Assembly: GCA_020723545.1 (NCBI GenBank)
Contig: DYIS01000107.1
Coordinates: 1 to 8,350 of the forward strand
DNA from: Ktedonobacter racemifer
GTDB lineage: Bacteria > Chloroflexota > DTOL01 > JACQYG01
Length of the DNA: 8,350 nucleotides
Direction of reading: 5' to 3'
A model generated the notes under the pieces. That model had not been told where the DNA came from, made no database searches, and saw only the letters and a program-made list of their open reading frames with translations. The stretch's first letter is position 1. The number at the start of each line of letters is the position of its first letter. Both the position numbers and the translations under genes were made by a program. Of the stretch, positions 1-5,409 are shown piece by piece.

Positions 1-54
1 TTTACCGCGATTCTACCGGAGAATCGAGTAGTGGTCAATAGACCTAATAGGTAA
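1..54 (+). CDS. Possible C-terminal end of an upstream gene (17 codons, TAA stop)
   Basis: Reading from base 1 gives FTAILPENRVVVNRPNR and then TAA at 52-54. The other two forward frames stop earlier, at 28-30 and near 39. The intrinsic terminator about 38 nt further on is where one would expect the end of a transcription unit, which supports a gene ending here. Seventeen residues are too few to assign a family, and an end by chance is possible. A 7-bp inverted repeat (8-26) lies inside this stretch, so the segment could instead be part of a structured RNA. Confidence 0.3.
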   Translation, partial: FTAILPENRVVVNRPNR

Positions 55-91
55 TACGCCAGCCTCGTCACCCGCTCCAGACGAATTGTTA

Positions 92-123
92 GGCCCACGA
101 GTGAATCGTGGGCCTTTTTTCTT
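92..123 (+). terminator. Strong intrinsic terminator, directly abutting the group II intron
   Basis: GGCCCACGA (92-100), loop GTGAA, TCGTGGGCC (106-114): a perfect 9-bp GC-rich stem followed by TTTTTTCTT. It would end the transcript entering from the left. The group II intron begins at the next base (124), so the T-tract forms the 5' exon boundary. Confidence 0.9.
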
Positions 124-516
124 GTACGCCCAGCATGGGCGTTGACTTGGAGGTGCAAGTCCTCTACGGGGGTTGATGGTACTAACCGTTAGCCGAAGGC
201 AAGGGCGTCACCGTGAGGTGAGGTCTGAAGGAAGCTGGAGGCAAGCCCGCGACCTGAGGAACACGAACCCGATACGAGGCCGTGCGTCTGGACGAGTGGG
301 CAAGATATCACGAAGTCCACACCATCAAGGGGCAGAGCGGTAAATTGGGCAGGTGCGCGGGGAAGGTCAACGTTCTTATCTGGGGAGACCTGCCGTCACG
401 CCGTCCAGGATGGCAACTCCAATCGGAAGGTTGGATTGAGACGGCAGGGGTCAGCAGACGCCATAGTACCGTTGCCGTCACGACGGGAAGGGCAGAACGT
501 CAAGGAGGACAGGAAC
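124..516 (+). ncRNA. Group II intron ribozyme, domain I to start of domain IV
   Basis: This is a 393-nt non-coding stretch ahead of the RT start. It opens with a small hairpin, GCCC-AGCAT-GGGC (129-141). ACTTGGAGGTGCAAGTCCTC and the purine-rich blocks AGCCGAAGGCAAGGGCGTC and AAGGAAGCTGGAGGCAAGCC follow; these resemble the conserved domain I sequence of many bacterial group II introns. Short open frames here, such as 282-563, have no protein-like features and look like chance. Confidence 0.8.
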
Positions 517-1936
517 TTGAGCAGTTCGTGGGACGAGCAGGGAAGGCCGACTTCCCCAGATAGGGGTACTGCTGGACGAGCGAAGGTGGTGAAGCCATTG
601 GCACTCGACCAGAGGGCTGAGCAGTCTCCGGCACTGAACGAGGAAACGTCCAACGCAAGAGGGCAGGGGGTATGGGAGCGGGTATGGGAACGCAAGAACC
701 TGCTTGCCGCCCTGAAGCGCGTCGAGGTAAACAGGGGAGCACCGGGCATAGACGGGATGACGGTGCGAGAACTCCCCGCGTACCTGAAAGAACACTGGCT
801 GGACATTCGGGCAAGCCTCGACGCGGGGACCTATCAACCCCGCCCTGTCCGTCGGCAGGAGATACCCAAACCCGGCGGTGGGGTAAGGTTGTTAGGCATC
901 CCGACGGTGGTAGACCGCTTCATCCAGCAGGCGGTGGCACAGGTGCTAACATCGTTGTTCGAGCCGGGGTTTTCACCGCACAGTTACGGGTTTCGACCTG
1001 GACGACGGGCACACGATGCGGTCAAAGCCGCTCAAGGGTACATCCGAGACGGCTACACCTGGGTGGTGGACGTGGACTTGGAAAGGTTCTTCGACCGGGT
1101 GAACCACGACAAGTTGATGGCACGTGTGGCACGGGTGGTGAAGGACAAGCGGGTGCTGGCGCTGATTCGGAAATACTTGGAGTCTGGGGTAATGGTGAAT
1201 GGCGTGGTGCTGGACACAGGGGGCCGATTCTATCGGCCCGCAAGGGGGGCCGCTATCTCCCCTGTTGGCCAACATCATGTTGGACGACCTGGACAAAGAG
1301 ATGGAACAGCGCGGGCATCGGTTTGTGCGCTACGCTGACGATTGCAACATCTACGTGAGAAGCAAACGGGCAGGTGGGCGTGTGCTGAACAGCGTCCGGC
1401 GATTTCTGGGGCAGGTGTTGAGCCTGAAGGTGAACGAGCAGAAAAGCGCCGTAGACCGACCGTGGAGGCGGAGGTTTCTGGAGTTCAGTCTCTATTGGCG
1501 ACAAGGGCAGGTGCGGGTGCGGGTAGCCGCGCAGGCACTTGAGCGTTACCGACAGAAGCTGCATCAACTGACGCGGCGCACGCGACACGGAACGCTGGAA
1601 GAAATCATCCAGGGCATCAACGAGTATGCGATGGGCTGGATAGGCTACTTTCGACTGGCGGACACGCCGAGTGTGTTTGCGGGAATGGATGAATGGTTAC
1701 GGCGACGGCTGCGACAACTGATCTGGAAACGCTGGAAGAGACCTAAAGCGCGTTGGCGTAACTTGGTGGCGTTAGGGGTGCCACCGAGTTCTGCCCGCGA
1801 AGCGGCGGGTAGCGGGAAGGGCGTCTGGCGAATGGCGGCCTCCCCACCTGTGCAACAAGCCCTGAGCAATACCTACTGGCGTGGTCAGGGCCTGTTGGGT
1901 ATCACCGAACGCTATCACCAACTACGTACGACTTGA
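517..1936 (+). pseudogene. ltrA: Group II intron reverse transcriptase/maturase (LtrA-like), frameshifted
   Basis: The intron-encoded protein normally binds its intron RNA to assist splicing and copies it into DNA at new sites. I place the start at TTG 517, 8 nt after AGGAGG (503-508); an upstream TTG at 436 has no such site. The first part (517-1218, about 234 residues) carries the RT fingers and palm, including motif A (DVDLERFF, Asp185/Asp187). The reading frame then shifts +1. The second part (from about 1238) starts at PQGGPLSPLLANIML and contains the YADD active site (1331-1342), the thumb, and a group II maturase-specific domain (GWIGYFRLADTPSVF and the WKRWKRPK region), ending TGA 1934-1936. 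No C-terminal HNH endonuclease is seen. At the break, 22 nt replace the ~15 nt that would encode EEGTP. One base removed from the G run 1219-1223 would rejoin the frames, so an assembly error is possible. Confidence 0.85.
1221..1239 (+). repeat. Perfect 7-bp hairpin at the RT frameshift
   Basis: GGGCCGA-TTCTA-TCGGCCC lies exactly where the two RT frames part, taking the place of the codons before PQGG. It follows a run of five G (1219-1223). It may be an insertion scar or a sequence that provokes indels. Confidence 0.7.
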
Positions 1937-2008
1937 CGAACCGCCGTATGCGGACCCGCATGTACGGTGGTGTGAGAGGGAGCGGTTAGCCGCCGCTCCC
2001 TACTCAAT
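1937..2008 (+). ncRNA. Group II intron domains V and VI
   Basis: Domain V: CCGCCGTA (1941-1948) pairs with TACGGTGG (1963-1970, one G-T pair). A two-base bulge (TG 1961-1962) and an upper stem TGCG/CGCA capped by GACC give the canonical ~34-nt shape. Domain VI: GAGA (1974-1977) and GGGAGCGG (1978-1985) pair with CCGCTCCC (1993-2000), T2001 and CTC (2003-2005). This leaves A2002 unpaired as the branch-point adenosine, six bases before the proposed 3' end. Confidence 0.87.
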
Positions 2009-2040
2009 TGCTAGGCACGGCAAAGCGCCATAGGTTGATT

Positions 2041-2080
2041 GGGGCAAGCTTCTCTACTAGTAAAGCGCTTGCCCCGTTTT
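2041..2080 (+). terminator. Intrinsic terminator downstream of the intron
   Basis: GGGGCAAGC (2041-2049) and GCTTGCCCC (2067-2075) form a perfect 9-bp stem with a 17-nt loop, followed by GTTTT. It would stop rightward transcripts from the intron or its host locus before they run antisense into the leftward genes. Confidence 0.7.
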
Positions 2081-2095
2081 CATCTGTGACGATAC

Positions 2096-2120
2096 CCCAA
2101 GGTGCCGGAGGCCCCTTGGG
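2096..2120 (-). terminator. Imperfect hairpin after the leftward operon, possible weak terminator
   Basis: CCCAAGG-T-GCC-GGA-GGC-C-CCTTGGG is a 10-bp stem with one T/C mismatch and a 3-nt loop. It begins about 50 nt past the stop of the ThrRS-editing gene. No clear T-tract follows on the minus strand, so termination here would be weak or factor-assisted. The rest of 2081-2168 shows nothing recognisable. Confidence 0.35.
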
Positions 2121-2168
2121 CACCCGGATATGTCGGCCAGGGCGATGGGCACGGTCCGTCTGTCGGTG

Positions 2169-2594
2169 TCAGTCCAGGGAGACCACGCGCGCTACCCGGG
2201 AGAGCGGGTGCCCCTTGGCTTTTATCTCCAGGATGTTGAACCATCCAAAGGGCGGCCGGTGGACTACGTAGCCCTGGGCAACTAGGTTAGCCCTGGTGGA
2301 ATCCAGGACGGCCACGGCCACGGCGGGCTGGGCCAGCTCGGCGAAGAGGTGGGCGAAGGAATGGACGACGATGGTTCGTACCTTGACCTTTCGGGCTATG
2401 TCCTGGACCTGGCGGGCCGCCAGTTCGGCCACCCGGGCCGGGTCGCGTTCGTCAGCCCTCTCTGCGCTCGCCAAGACCACCAGGGCTTCGCTGACCTCGG
2501 TGACTCGCGGCTCCGGGCTCTCCACTAGGCTGGAGCGGCCTTTCTGGGTGAGTTGGCATTTGAAGTAGTCCACATGTATCATAAGCAGGCGCAT
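2169..2594 (-). CDS. Stand-alone archaeal-type threonyl-tRNA synthetase editing domain (141 aa)
   Basis: The whole protein matches the N-terminal editing domain of archaeal ThrRS (D-aminoacyl-tRNA deacylase-like fold, ~140-150 aa), which removes serine wrongly attached to tRNA-Thr. Visible landmarks are the N-terminus MRLLMIHVDY, the FAHLFAELA segment with His82, PPFGWFN (114-120) and KGHPLSRVAR (127-136). No catalytic or anticodon-binding domain is attached, so it would act in trans, as do the separate editing subunits of some crenarchaea. Aligned to the Pyrococcus abyssi domain as I remember it, His82 corresponds to His83, but the positions of Lys121 and Glu134 hold Asn120 and Arg133, so activity or substrate may differ. 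Start ATG at 2594 with AGGAG 10 nt upstream; stop TGA. It lies 85 nt behind the UroD-family gene on the same strand with no clear terminator between, so co-transcription is likely. Confidence 0.85.
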   Translation of the reverse strand: MRLLMIHVDYFKCQLTQKGRSSLVESPEPRVTEVSEALVVLASAERADERDPARVAELAARQVQDIARKVKVRTIVVHSFAHLFAELAQPAVAVAVLDSTRANLVAQGYVVHRPPFGWFNILEIKAKGHPLSRVARVVSLD

Positions 2595-2615
2595 GGGAAA
2601 CTAGCTCCTGCCGCT

Positions 2616-2634
2616 GGCCCAACGCGGTTGGGCC
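2616..2634 (-). promoter_or_regulatory. 8-bp hairpin just ahead of the ThrRS-editing gene's ribosome site
   Basis: GGCCCAAC-CGC-GTTGGGCC (minus-strand reading) is a perfect 8-bp stem with a 3-nt loop. It sits in the 85-nt gap between the two leftward genes, a few bases before the AGGAG that serves ATG 2594. It has no T-tract, so it is not an intrinsic terminator. It may affect mRNA stability or processing. Confidence 0.4.
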
Positions 2635-2679
2635 GCTGCCTTACTGAGCTCCGGCCCGGGCGGGGCTTTCTTTAGTAGT

Positions 2680-3657
2680 TTAAAGAGAATCGACAGCTCG
2701 TCGGACCGCCAGGATATTGCTCGGGGGCGTGTCCACCGGGATCACGCAGCCAGCGCCGATGATAAGCCCATCTCGGCCGGCCTGGGCGATGGCATCCTTC
2801 ACCTGAAGCTCGATGGCAGCCGGGTCAGTCTGCAGCGTCTCCCACTCGTTGACCCCACCCACCAGGCACCCGGTGAAGCGTTGGCGGGCTTGAGCTAACG
2901 ATGGGGCGGTGCGACGGTCGTGCCAGTTGATAGCCGGCACCGGATACTGGGCCAGGAGGTCGAACATGATATTGGTGCCGTGGACGTGCAGGATGACCAG
3001 CTCGGTCTGTTTCAGGATGACGTCCAGGATGAGCCGGTCGTAGGGCACGCCGAAGTCCAAATACTCCTCTACGGTCAACAGGTCGTAGGTGGCGCACTGT
3101 GTGGCGAAGAAGATGCCGTCGGCACCGGCGGCCAGGGCTGCCTCAGAGAAACGGGCGTAGGTCTCGGCGATGACCAGCAAGGCCGCCCGAAGCGTCTCCG
3201 GGTGCCGGCGCAGGTCAGACAGGTAGCGGTCCCCGGCCAGGCTCTTGGCCACATACAGCGGGCTGAATACCGTCTCCAGGATCGGCGTCCCATCTCTGGT
3301 GCCCTCTCTTATGAGCCGCAAGGCTTCCAGCTCGCGGCCTAAGACTCCCCGGGTGGTGTCCAGGTGGCGCAGCCTGGCCCAGTCCGCCAGGGAGTTCACC
3401 GGCCGGTTCAGGCATTCACGGGTGCCCTCGCGGTCCCCTCGGTAGCGAAATCGCGCACCCCAGTCCTCCACCGGGTAACCGCTGGCCGGCGTAACCTTGA
3501 TCAGATCGAAATCGAACTGGGCCTGAAATGCCAGGGTAGCATTGGCCAGGCCCTGAGCGGTGGAGTCGTCCCCGGGAAAGTGGCGCCAAAGGGCCACCGG
3601 CACCCGGTCCACCGGCTGGCCAGCCAGGCCTGCCAGCACTTGTTCGCGCTTGTTCAC
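2680..3657 (-). CDS. Uroporphyrinogen decarboxylase (URO-D) family protein, methyltransferase-like, 325 aa
   Basis: This is a TIM-barrel protein of the URO-D superfamily, which covers HemE and the cobalamin/CoM methyltransferases (MtaA, CmuA types). Landmarks are the N-terminal RVPVALWRHFPGDD (18-31), GIFFATQCATYDLLTVEEY (181-199), LHVHGTN (223-229) and GAGCVIPVDTPPSNI (301-315). HemE's N-terminal signature with its MRQAGR core is absent, so it is probably not the heme enzyme. MtaA-type enzymes bind zinc through His-X-Cys and a distant Cys. Here the equivalent positions are His224-X-His226 and Cys304, suggesting a metal site with one ligand swapped. The substrate cannot be read from sequence. 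Start is GTG at 3657 with AAAGGAG about 6 nt upstream; stop TAA. Length is slightly under the usual ~340. It is first in a leftward unit with the ThrRS-editing protein, behind a near-consensus promoter. Confidence 0.85.
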   Translation of the reverse strand: MNKREQVLAGLAGQPVDRVPVALWRHFPGDDSTAQGLANATLAFQAQFDFDLIKVTPASGYPVEDWGARFRYRGDREGTRECLNRPVNSLADWARLRHLDTTRGVLGRELEALRLIREGTRDGTPILETVFSPLYVAKSLAGDRYLSDLRRHPETLRAALLVIAETYARFSEAALAAGADGIFFATQCATYDLLTVEEYLDFGVPYDRLILDVILKQTELVILHVHGTNIMFDLLAQYPVPAINWHDRRTAPSLAQARQRFTGCLVGGVNEWETLQTDPAAIELQVKDAIAQAGRDGLIIGAGCVIPVDTPPSNILAVRRAVDSL

Positions 3658-3673
3658 CTCGGCTCCTTTCTGT

Positions 3674-3710
3674 AGGGGTAGGGGCGCAATTGAATTGCGC
3701 CCCTACCCCT
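3674..3710. repeat. Perfect palindrome (18-bp arms, 1-nt centre) at the start of the leftward mRNA
   Basis: Left arm AGGGGTAGGGGCGCAATT (3674-3691), centre G3692, right arm AATTGCGCCCCTACCCCT (3693-3710). It lies between the -10 box (3714-3719) and the ribosome site of the UroD-family gene, so the mRNA would start within or at the edge of it and fold its 5' end into a long stem. It resembles the short GTAGGGGCG-type palindromes that are dispersed in many bacterial genomes; whether this one is repeated cannot be seen from one copy. Confidence 0.85.
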
Positions 3711-3713
3711 TTC

Positions 3714-3741
3714 ATTATAGCTCTTGAGGGGTAACTGTCAA
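3714..3741 (-). promoter_or_regulatory. Near-consensus sigma-70 promoter for the leftward UroD/ThrRS-editing unit
   Basis: On the minus strand TTGACA (3741-3736), a 16-nt spacer and TATAAT (3719-3714) are both perfect consensus hexamers. Predicted start of transcription is about 3706-3708, at the outer edge of the palindrome, giving a 5' leader of about 50 nt. Confidence 0.85.
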
Positions 3742-3782
3742 GGACTACGCGACAGTATCCAGGCAGATCTGGCAATAAGTAA

Positions 3783-3792
3783 ACTAATTAGT
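3783..3792. promoter_or_regulatory. ACTAATTAGT palindrome between the divergent promoters
   Basis: A perfect 10-bp AT-rich palindrome lies upstream of the regulator's -35 box and upstream of the opposing promoter. It could be an operator for the adjacent regulator, but a palindrome of this size can arise by chance in AT-rich DNA. Confidence 0.3.
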
Positions 3793-3810
3793 ATAAAAAG
3801 GCGACAATTT

Positions 3811-3838
3811 TTGCAAAAGGCCAAGTGTGTGATATAAT
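3811..3838 (+). promoter_or_regulatory. Promoter of the SufR-like regulator
   Basis: TTGCAA (3811-3816), a 16-nt spacer and TATAAT (3833-3838). Predicted start is around 3845, giving a leader of about 33 nt with GAGGTGGGG before ATG 3878. This layout argues against the upstream TTG at 3851 as the start codon. Confidence 0.75.
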
Positions 3839-3843
3839 GCTGC

Positions 3844-3853
3844 CAACGAGTTG
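3844..3853. promoter_or_regulatory. CAAC-N2-GTTG repeat over the predicted start point, candidate self-operator
   Basis: CAACGAGTTG covers the predicted +1 of the regulator's own promoter. Cyanobacterial SufR binds an inverted repeat with CAAC and GTTG arms spaced by six bases; the arms here are the same but the spacing is two. A second GTTG (3862-3865 area) gives a longer-spaced pairing. Binding here would block transcription, fitting self-repression, but this is inference. Confidence 0.3.
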
Positions 3854-3877
3854 ATCGTGGTTGAAGAGGTGGGGCAC

Positions 3878-4504
3878 ATGGACAAGGAGATGCACTCCAC
3901 ACGGCGCGAGATCCTGTTCCGGTTGAGAAAACAAGGGCCATCCAGCGTGGACGCGTTAGCAAGCACGCTGGGCATAACCTCTATGGGGGTGCGGCGCCAC
4001 CTGGCTAACCTGGAGCGCGATGGGCTTGTCACCTCGGGCATGGTGCGTCGGCGCATGGGGCGGCCCGGCTACGTGTATGCCCTGTCCGAGGTGGCCGATG
4101 ACCTCTTTCCCAAGAACTACCACGGCCTGGCCTTGGAACTGCTGGGCGACATCAAGGCGCTAGACGGCGACGAGAAGATAGACCTCCTTTTCTCCCGACG
4201 GGCGGCGCGCCTCTACCACGCGTTCGCCCCGCGCCTGGCGGGCAAGGACCTGCCCGGCAAGGTCCAGGAATTGGCCCGTATCCTGGACGAAAACGGCTAT
4301 CTTGCCGAGTGGGAAAAGGTGAACGGCGGCTATCTGCTGCGCGAATACAACTGCGTCAACTCCCGGGTCTCCCAGGAATACCCCCAGGCCTGCGCACACC
4401 AATTGGCCCTGTTCTCGCGCCTGCTGGAGGCGCAGGTGGCGCGGGAGGAGCATCTGCTCCGGGGGGATCATCACTGCTGCTATCGCATCAGGCCCAAGGC
4501 TTGA
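3878..4504 (+). CDS. SufR-like winged-helix regulator with C-terminal Fe-S cysteine motif (208 aa)
   Basis: Start chosen at ATG 3878 because AGAGGTGGGG ends 3 nt before it and the promoter lies ~40 nt upstream. A winged HTH covers roughly residues 8-70: VDALASTLGITSMGVRRHL is the helix-turn-helix and RRRMGRPGYVYALS the wing. The C-terminal part holds Cys159, Cys172, Cys200 and Cys201. The spacing of the first three (13 and 28 residues) is the same as that of the cluster-binding cysteines of Synechocystis SufR as I recall them (164, 177, 205), so this protein probably carries an Fe-S cluster and senses iron, oxygen or redox state. SufR represses suf Fe-S assembly genes in cyanobacteria. No suf genes are in this window, and the nearest candidate target is the divergent UroD/ThrRS-editing unit, or its own promoter. 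Stop TGA. Confidence 0.82.
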   Translation: MDKEMHSTRREILFRLRKQGPSSVDALASTLGITSMGVRRHLANLERDGLVTSGMVRRRMGRPGYVYALSEVADDLFPKNYHGLALELLGDIKALDGDEKIDLLFSRRAARLYHAFAPRLAGKDLPGKVQELARILDENGYLAEWEKVNGGYLLREYNCVNSRVSQEYPQACAHQLALFSRLLEAQVAREEHLLRGDHHCCYRIRPKA

Positions 4505-4530
4505 GCGATACTGTCCCGTCGGACCCACCC

Positions 4531-4547
4531 GGCTGCCCGCGGCAGCC
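4531..4547 (+). terminator. GC-rich hairpin after the regulator, possible weak terminator
   Basis: GGCTGCC-CGC-GGCAGCC is a perfect 7-bp stem beginning 27 nt past the regulator's stop codon. No T-tract follows, so intrinsic termination would be poor. The rest of 4505-4597 shows nothing else. Confidence 0.35.
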
Positions 4548-4597
4548 GCGGCCAATGCGATTAGCGTCCTACCCAAGTTTGCCCGGCCTCTTGGGTC

Positions 4598-4626
4598 TTG
4601 TTAAAAAGCAGGCAGTTTGATAGAAT
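4598..4626 (+). promoter_or_regulatory. Promoter of yebC-ruvC
   Basis: TTGTTA (4598-4603), a 17-nt spacer and TAGAAT (4621-4626). Predicted start near 4633; the ribosome site AAGGGGGTGA (about 4643-4652) precedes ATG 4660. Confidence 0.75.
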
Positions 4627-4659
4627 TGATCCGGGAGACGCACAAGGGGGTGAGCCAAG

Positions 4660-5409
4660 ATGTCGGGACATTCTAAATGGGCACAGATCCGACGGCAAAA
4701 AGGGGTCAACGACGCCAGACGGGGCCAGATGTTCACCAAGGTTGGCCGCGAGATCGCCATCGCCGCTCGGCAGGGTGGAGGCGACCCGAACGCCAATTCC
4801 CGGCTGCGCCTGGCCATCCTAAAGGCCAAGCAGATCAACATGCCTATGGATAACATCCAACGGGCCATCCAAAGGGGGGCGGGGGGCAGCGAGGGTATAA
4901 CCCTGGAGGAGATCACTTACGAGGGCTATGGCCCTTCAGGCGTCGCCCTGATGGTCCAGGTGGCCACTGACAACCGCAACCGGACGGCGGCGGAACTGCG
5001 CAACATCTTCTCACGCAATGGCGGAAACCTGGGCGAGGCGGGGTGCGTGGCCTGGCTATTCGAGTTCAAAGGGGTCGTCATCGTCGATGCGGGGAAGGCT
5101 AGCCCGGAGGACGTGGCGTTGCAAGCCATTGACCTGGGGGCCGATGACTTCAAGATCGATGGCCGCCTGGTGGAGATCTACACCCTACCGGGCGACCTGG
5201 AACCCGTAAAGGAAGCGCTGGAGAAGCGCAAGTACAGCGTGACGTCGGCGGAGCTCTCCATGGTCCCCAAGTCCACGGTGCCGTTGGAGGAAAAGATGGC
5301 CTTTCAGACGCTGAGACTGGTGGACAAGTTGGAGCAGTTCGAAGACGTGCAGGACGTGTACACCAATGCCGACATATCGGCGGATATAATGGAGAAGTTC
5401 GAGGGTTGA
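4660..5409 (+). CDS. yebC: YebC/TACO1 family protein (249 aa)
   Basis: The N-terminus MSGHSKWAQIRRQKGVNDAR and the following RGQMFTKVGREI are the family hallmark, and the length of 249 is standard. Further family blocks are YEGYGPSGVALMVQ and TDNRNRTAAELRNIF, the FSRNGGNLGEAGCVAWLFE loop, and a C-terminal domain beginning near LPGDLEPVKEAL. Family members were first named as DNA-binding transcriptional regulators (PmpR). More recent work links them to translation, helping ribosomes through proline-rich stretches, as TACO1 does in mitochondria. ATG 4660 follows a good GGGGGTGA site. Its TGA stop (5407-5409) overlaps the TTG start of ruvC, so the two are translationally coupled. The yebC-ruvC neighbourhood is common in bacteria. 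Confidence 0.97.
   Translation: MSGHSKWAQIRRQKGVNDARRGQMFTKVGREIAIAARQGGGDPNANSRLRLAILKAKQINMPMDNIQRAIQRGAGGSEGITLEEITYEGYGPSGVALMVQVATDNRNRTAAELRNIFSRNGGNLGEAGCVAWLFEFKGVVIVDAGKASPEDVALQAIDLGADDFKIDGRLVEIYTLPGDLEPVKEALEKRKYSVTSAELSMVPKSTVPLEEKMAFQTLRLVDKLEQFEDVQDVYTNADISADIMEKFEG

Larger units (their letters stand above)
124..2008 (+). mobile_element. Group II intron, 1885 nt, with degenerate intron-encoded RT
   Basis: The 5' boundary is set at GTACGCCCAGCATGGGCG (124-141), which resembles the usual GUGYG start of bacterial group II introns but has A as its third base. The next ~390 nt are non-coding and carry typical domain I blocks. The RT/maturase gene sits in domain IV. Domains V and VI are recognisable at 1938-2008, and the element ends in ...CTCAAT, giving the expected AY 3' end. 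The 5' exon ends in a terminator T-tract, an insertion preference known for group IIC introns. TCTT (120-123) could pair with AAGA (302-305) as IBS1/EBS1, but this is a guess. The ribozyme may still splice if maturase is supplied from elsewhere. The exact 3' edge could be off by one base. Confidence 0.88.

Noticed and set aside
60..78. CCA at 76-78 as a possible tRNA 3' end
   Set aside because: There is no T-loop GTTCRA sequence and no 7-bp acceptor stem around it.
42..94. attC-like ends: ACCTAAT (42-48) and GTTAGGC (88-94), near a group II intron
   Set aside because: The outer 7-mers look like integron attC core sites and some group IIC introns use attC, but the inner arms do not pair, the spacing is short, no integron gene is present, and the intron lies about 30 nt away behind a terminator.
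396..837. Overlapping minus-strand open frames of 104-136 codons over the intron
   Set aside because: They lie opposite the RT coding region, lack family-like sequence and are typical shadows in GC-rich DNA.
8..1239. CGATTCTACCGG (8-19) resembles CGATTCTATCGG (1225-1236) in the RT hairpin, 11 of 12 bases
   Set aside because: Both sit in small inverted repeats, but the match is too short to show a shared element and the hairpin arms differ.
1199..1260. Programmed ribosomal frameshift joining the two RT halves
   Set aside because: A +1 shift would be needed, and the conserved residues before PQGG would still be replaced. No recognised +1 signal is seen, and decay or a base-call error is simpler.
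2680..3657. Calling the UroD-family gene hemE
   Set aside because: The substrate-binding N-terminal signature with MRQAGR is absent and the His-X-His/Cys pattern points to the methyltransferase side of the superfamily.
3851..3877. TTG 3851 as the start of the SufR-like regulator
   Set aside because: It is about 6 nt from the predicted transcription start, leaving no room for a ribosome site; ATG 3878 has one.
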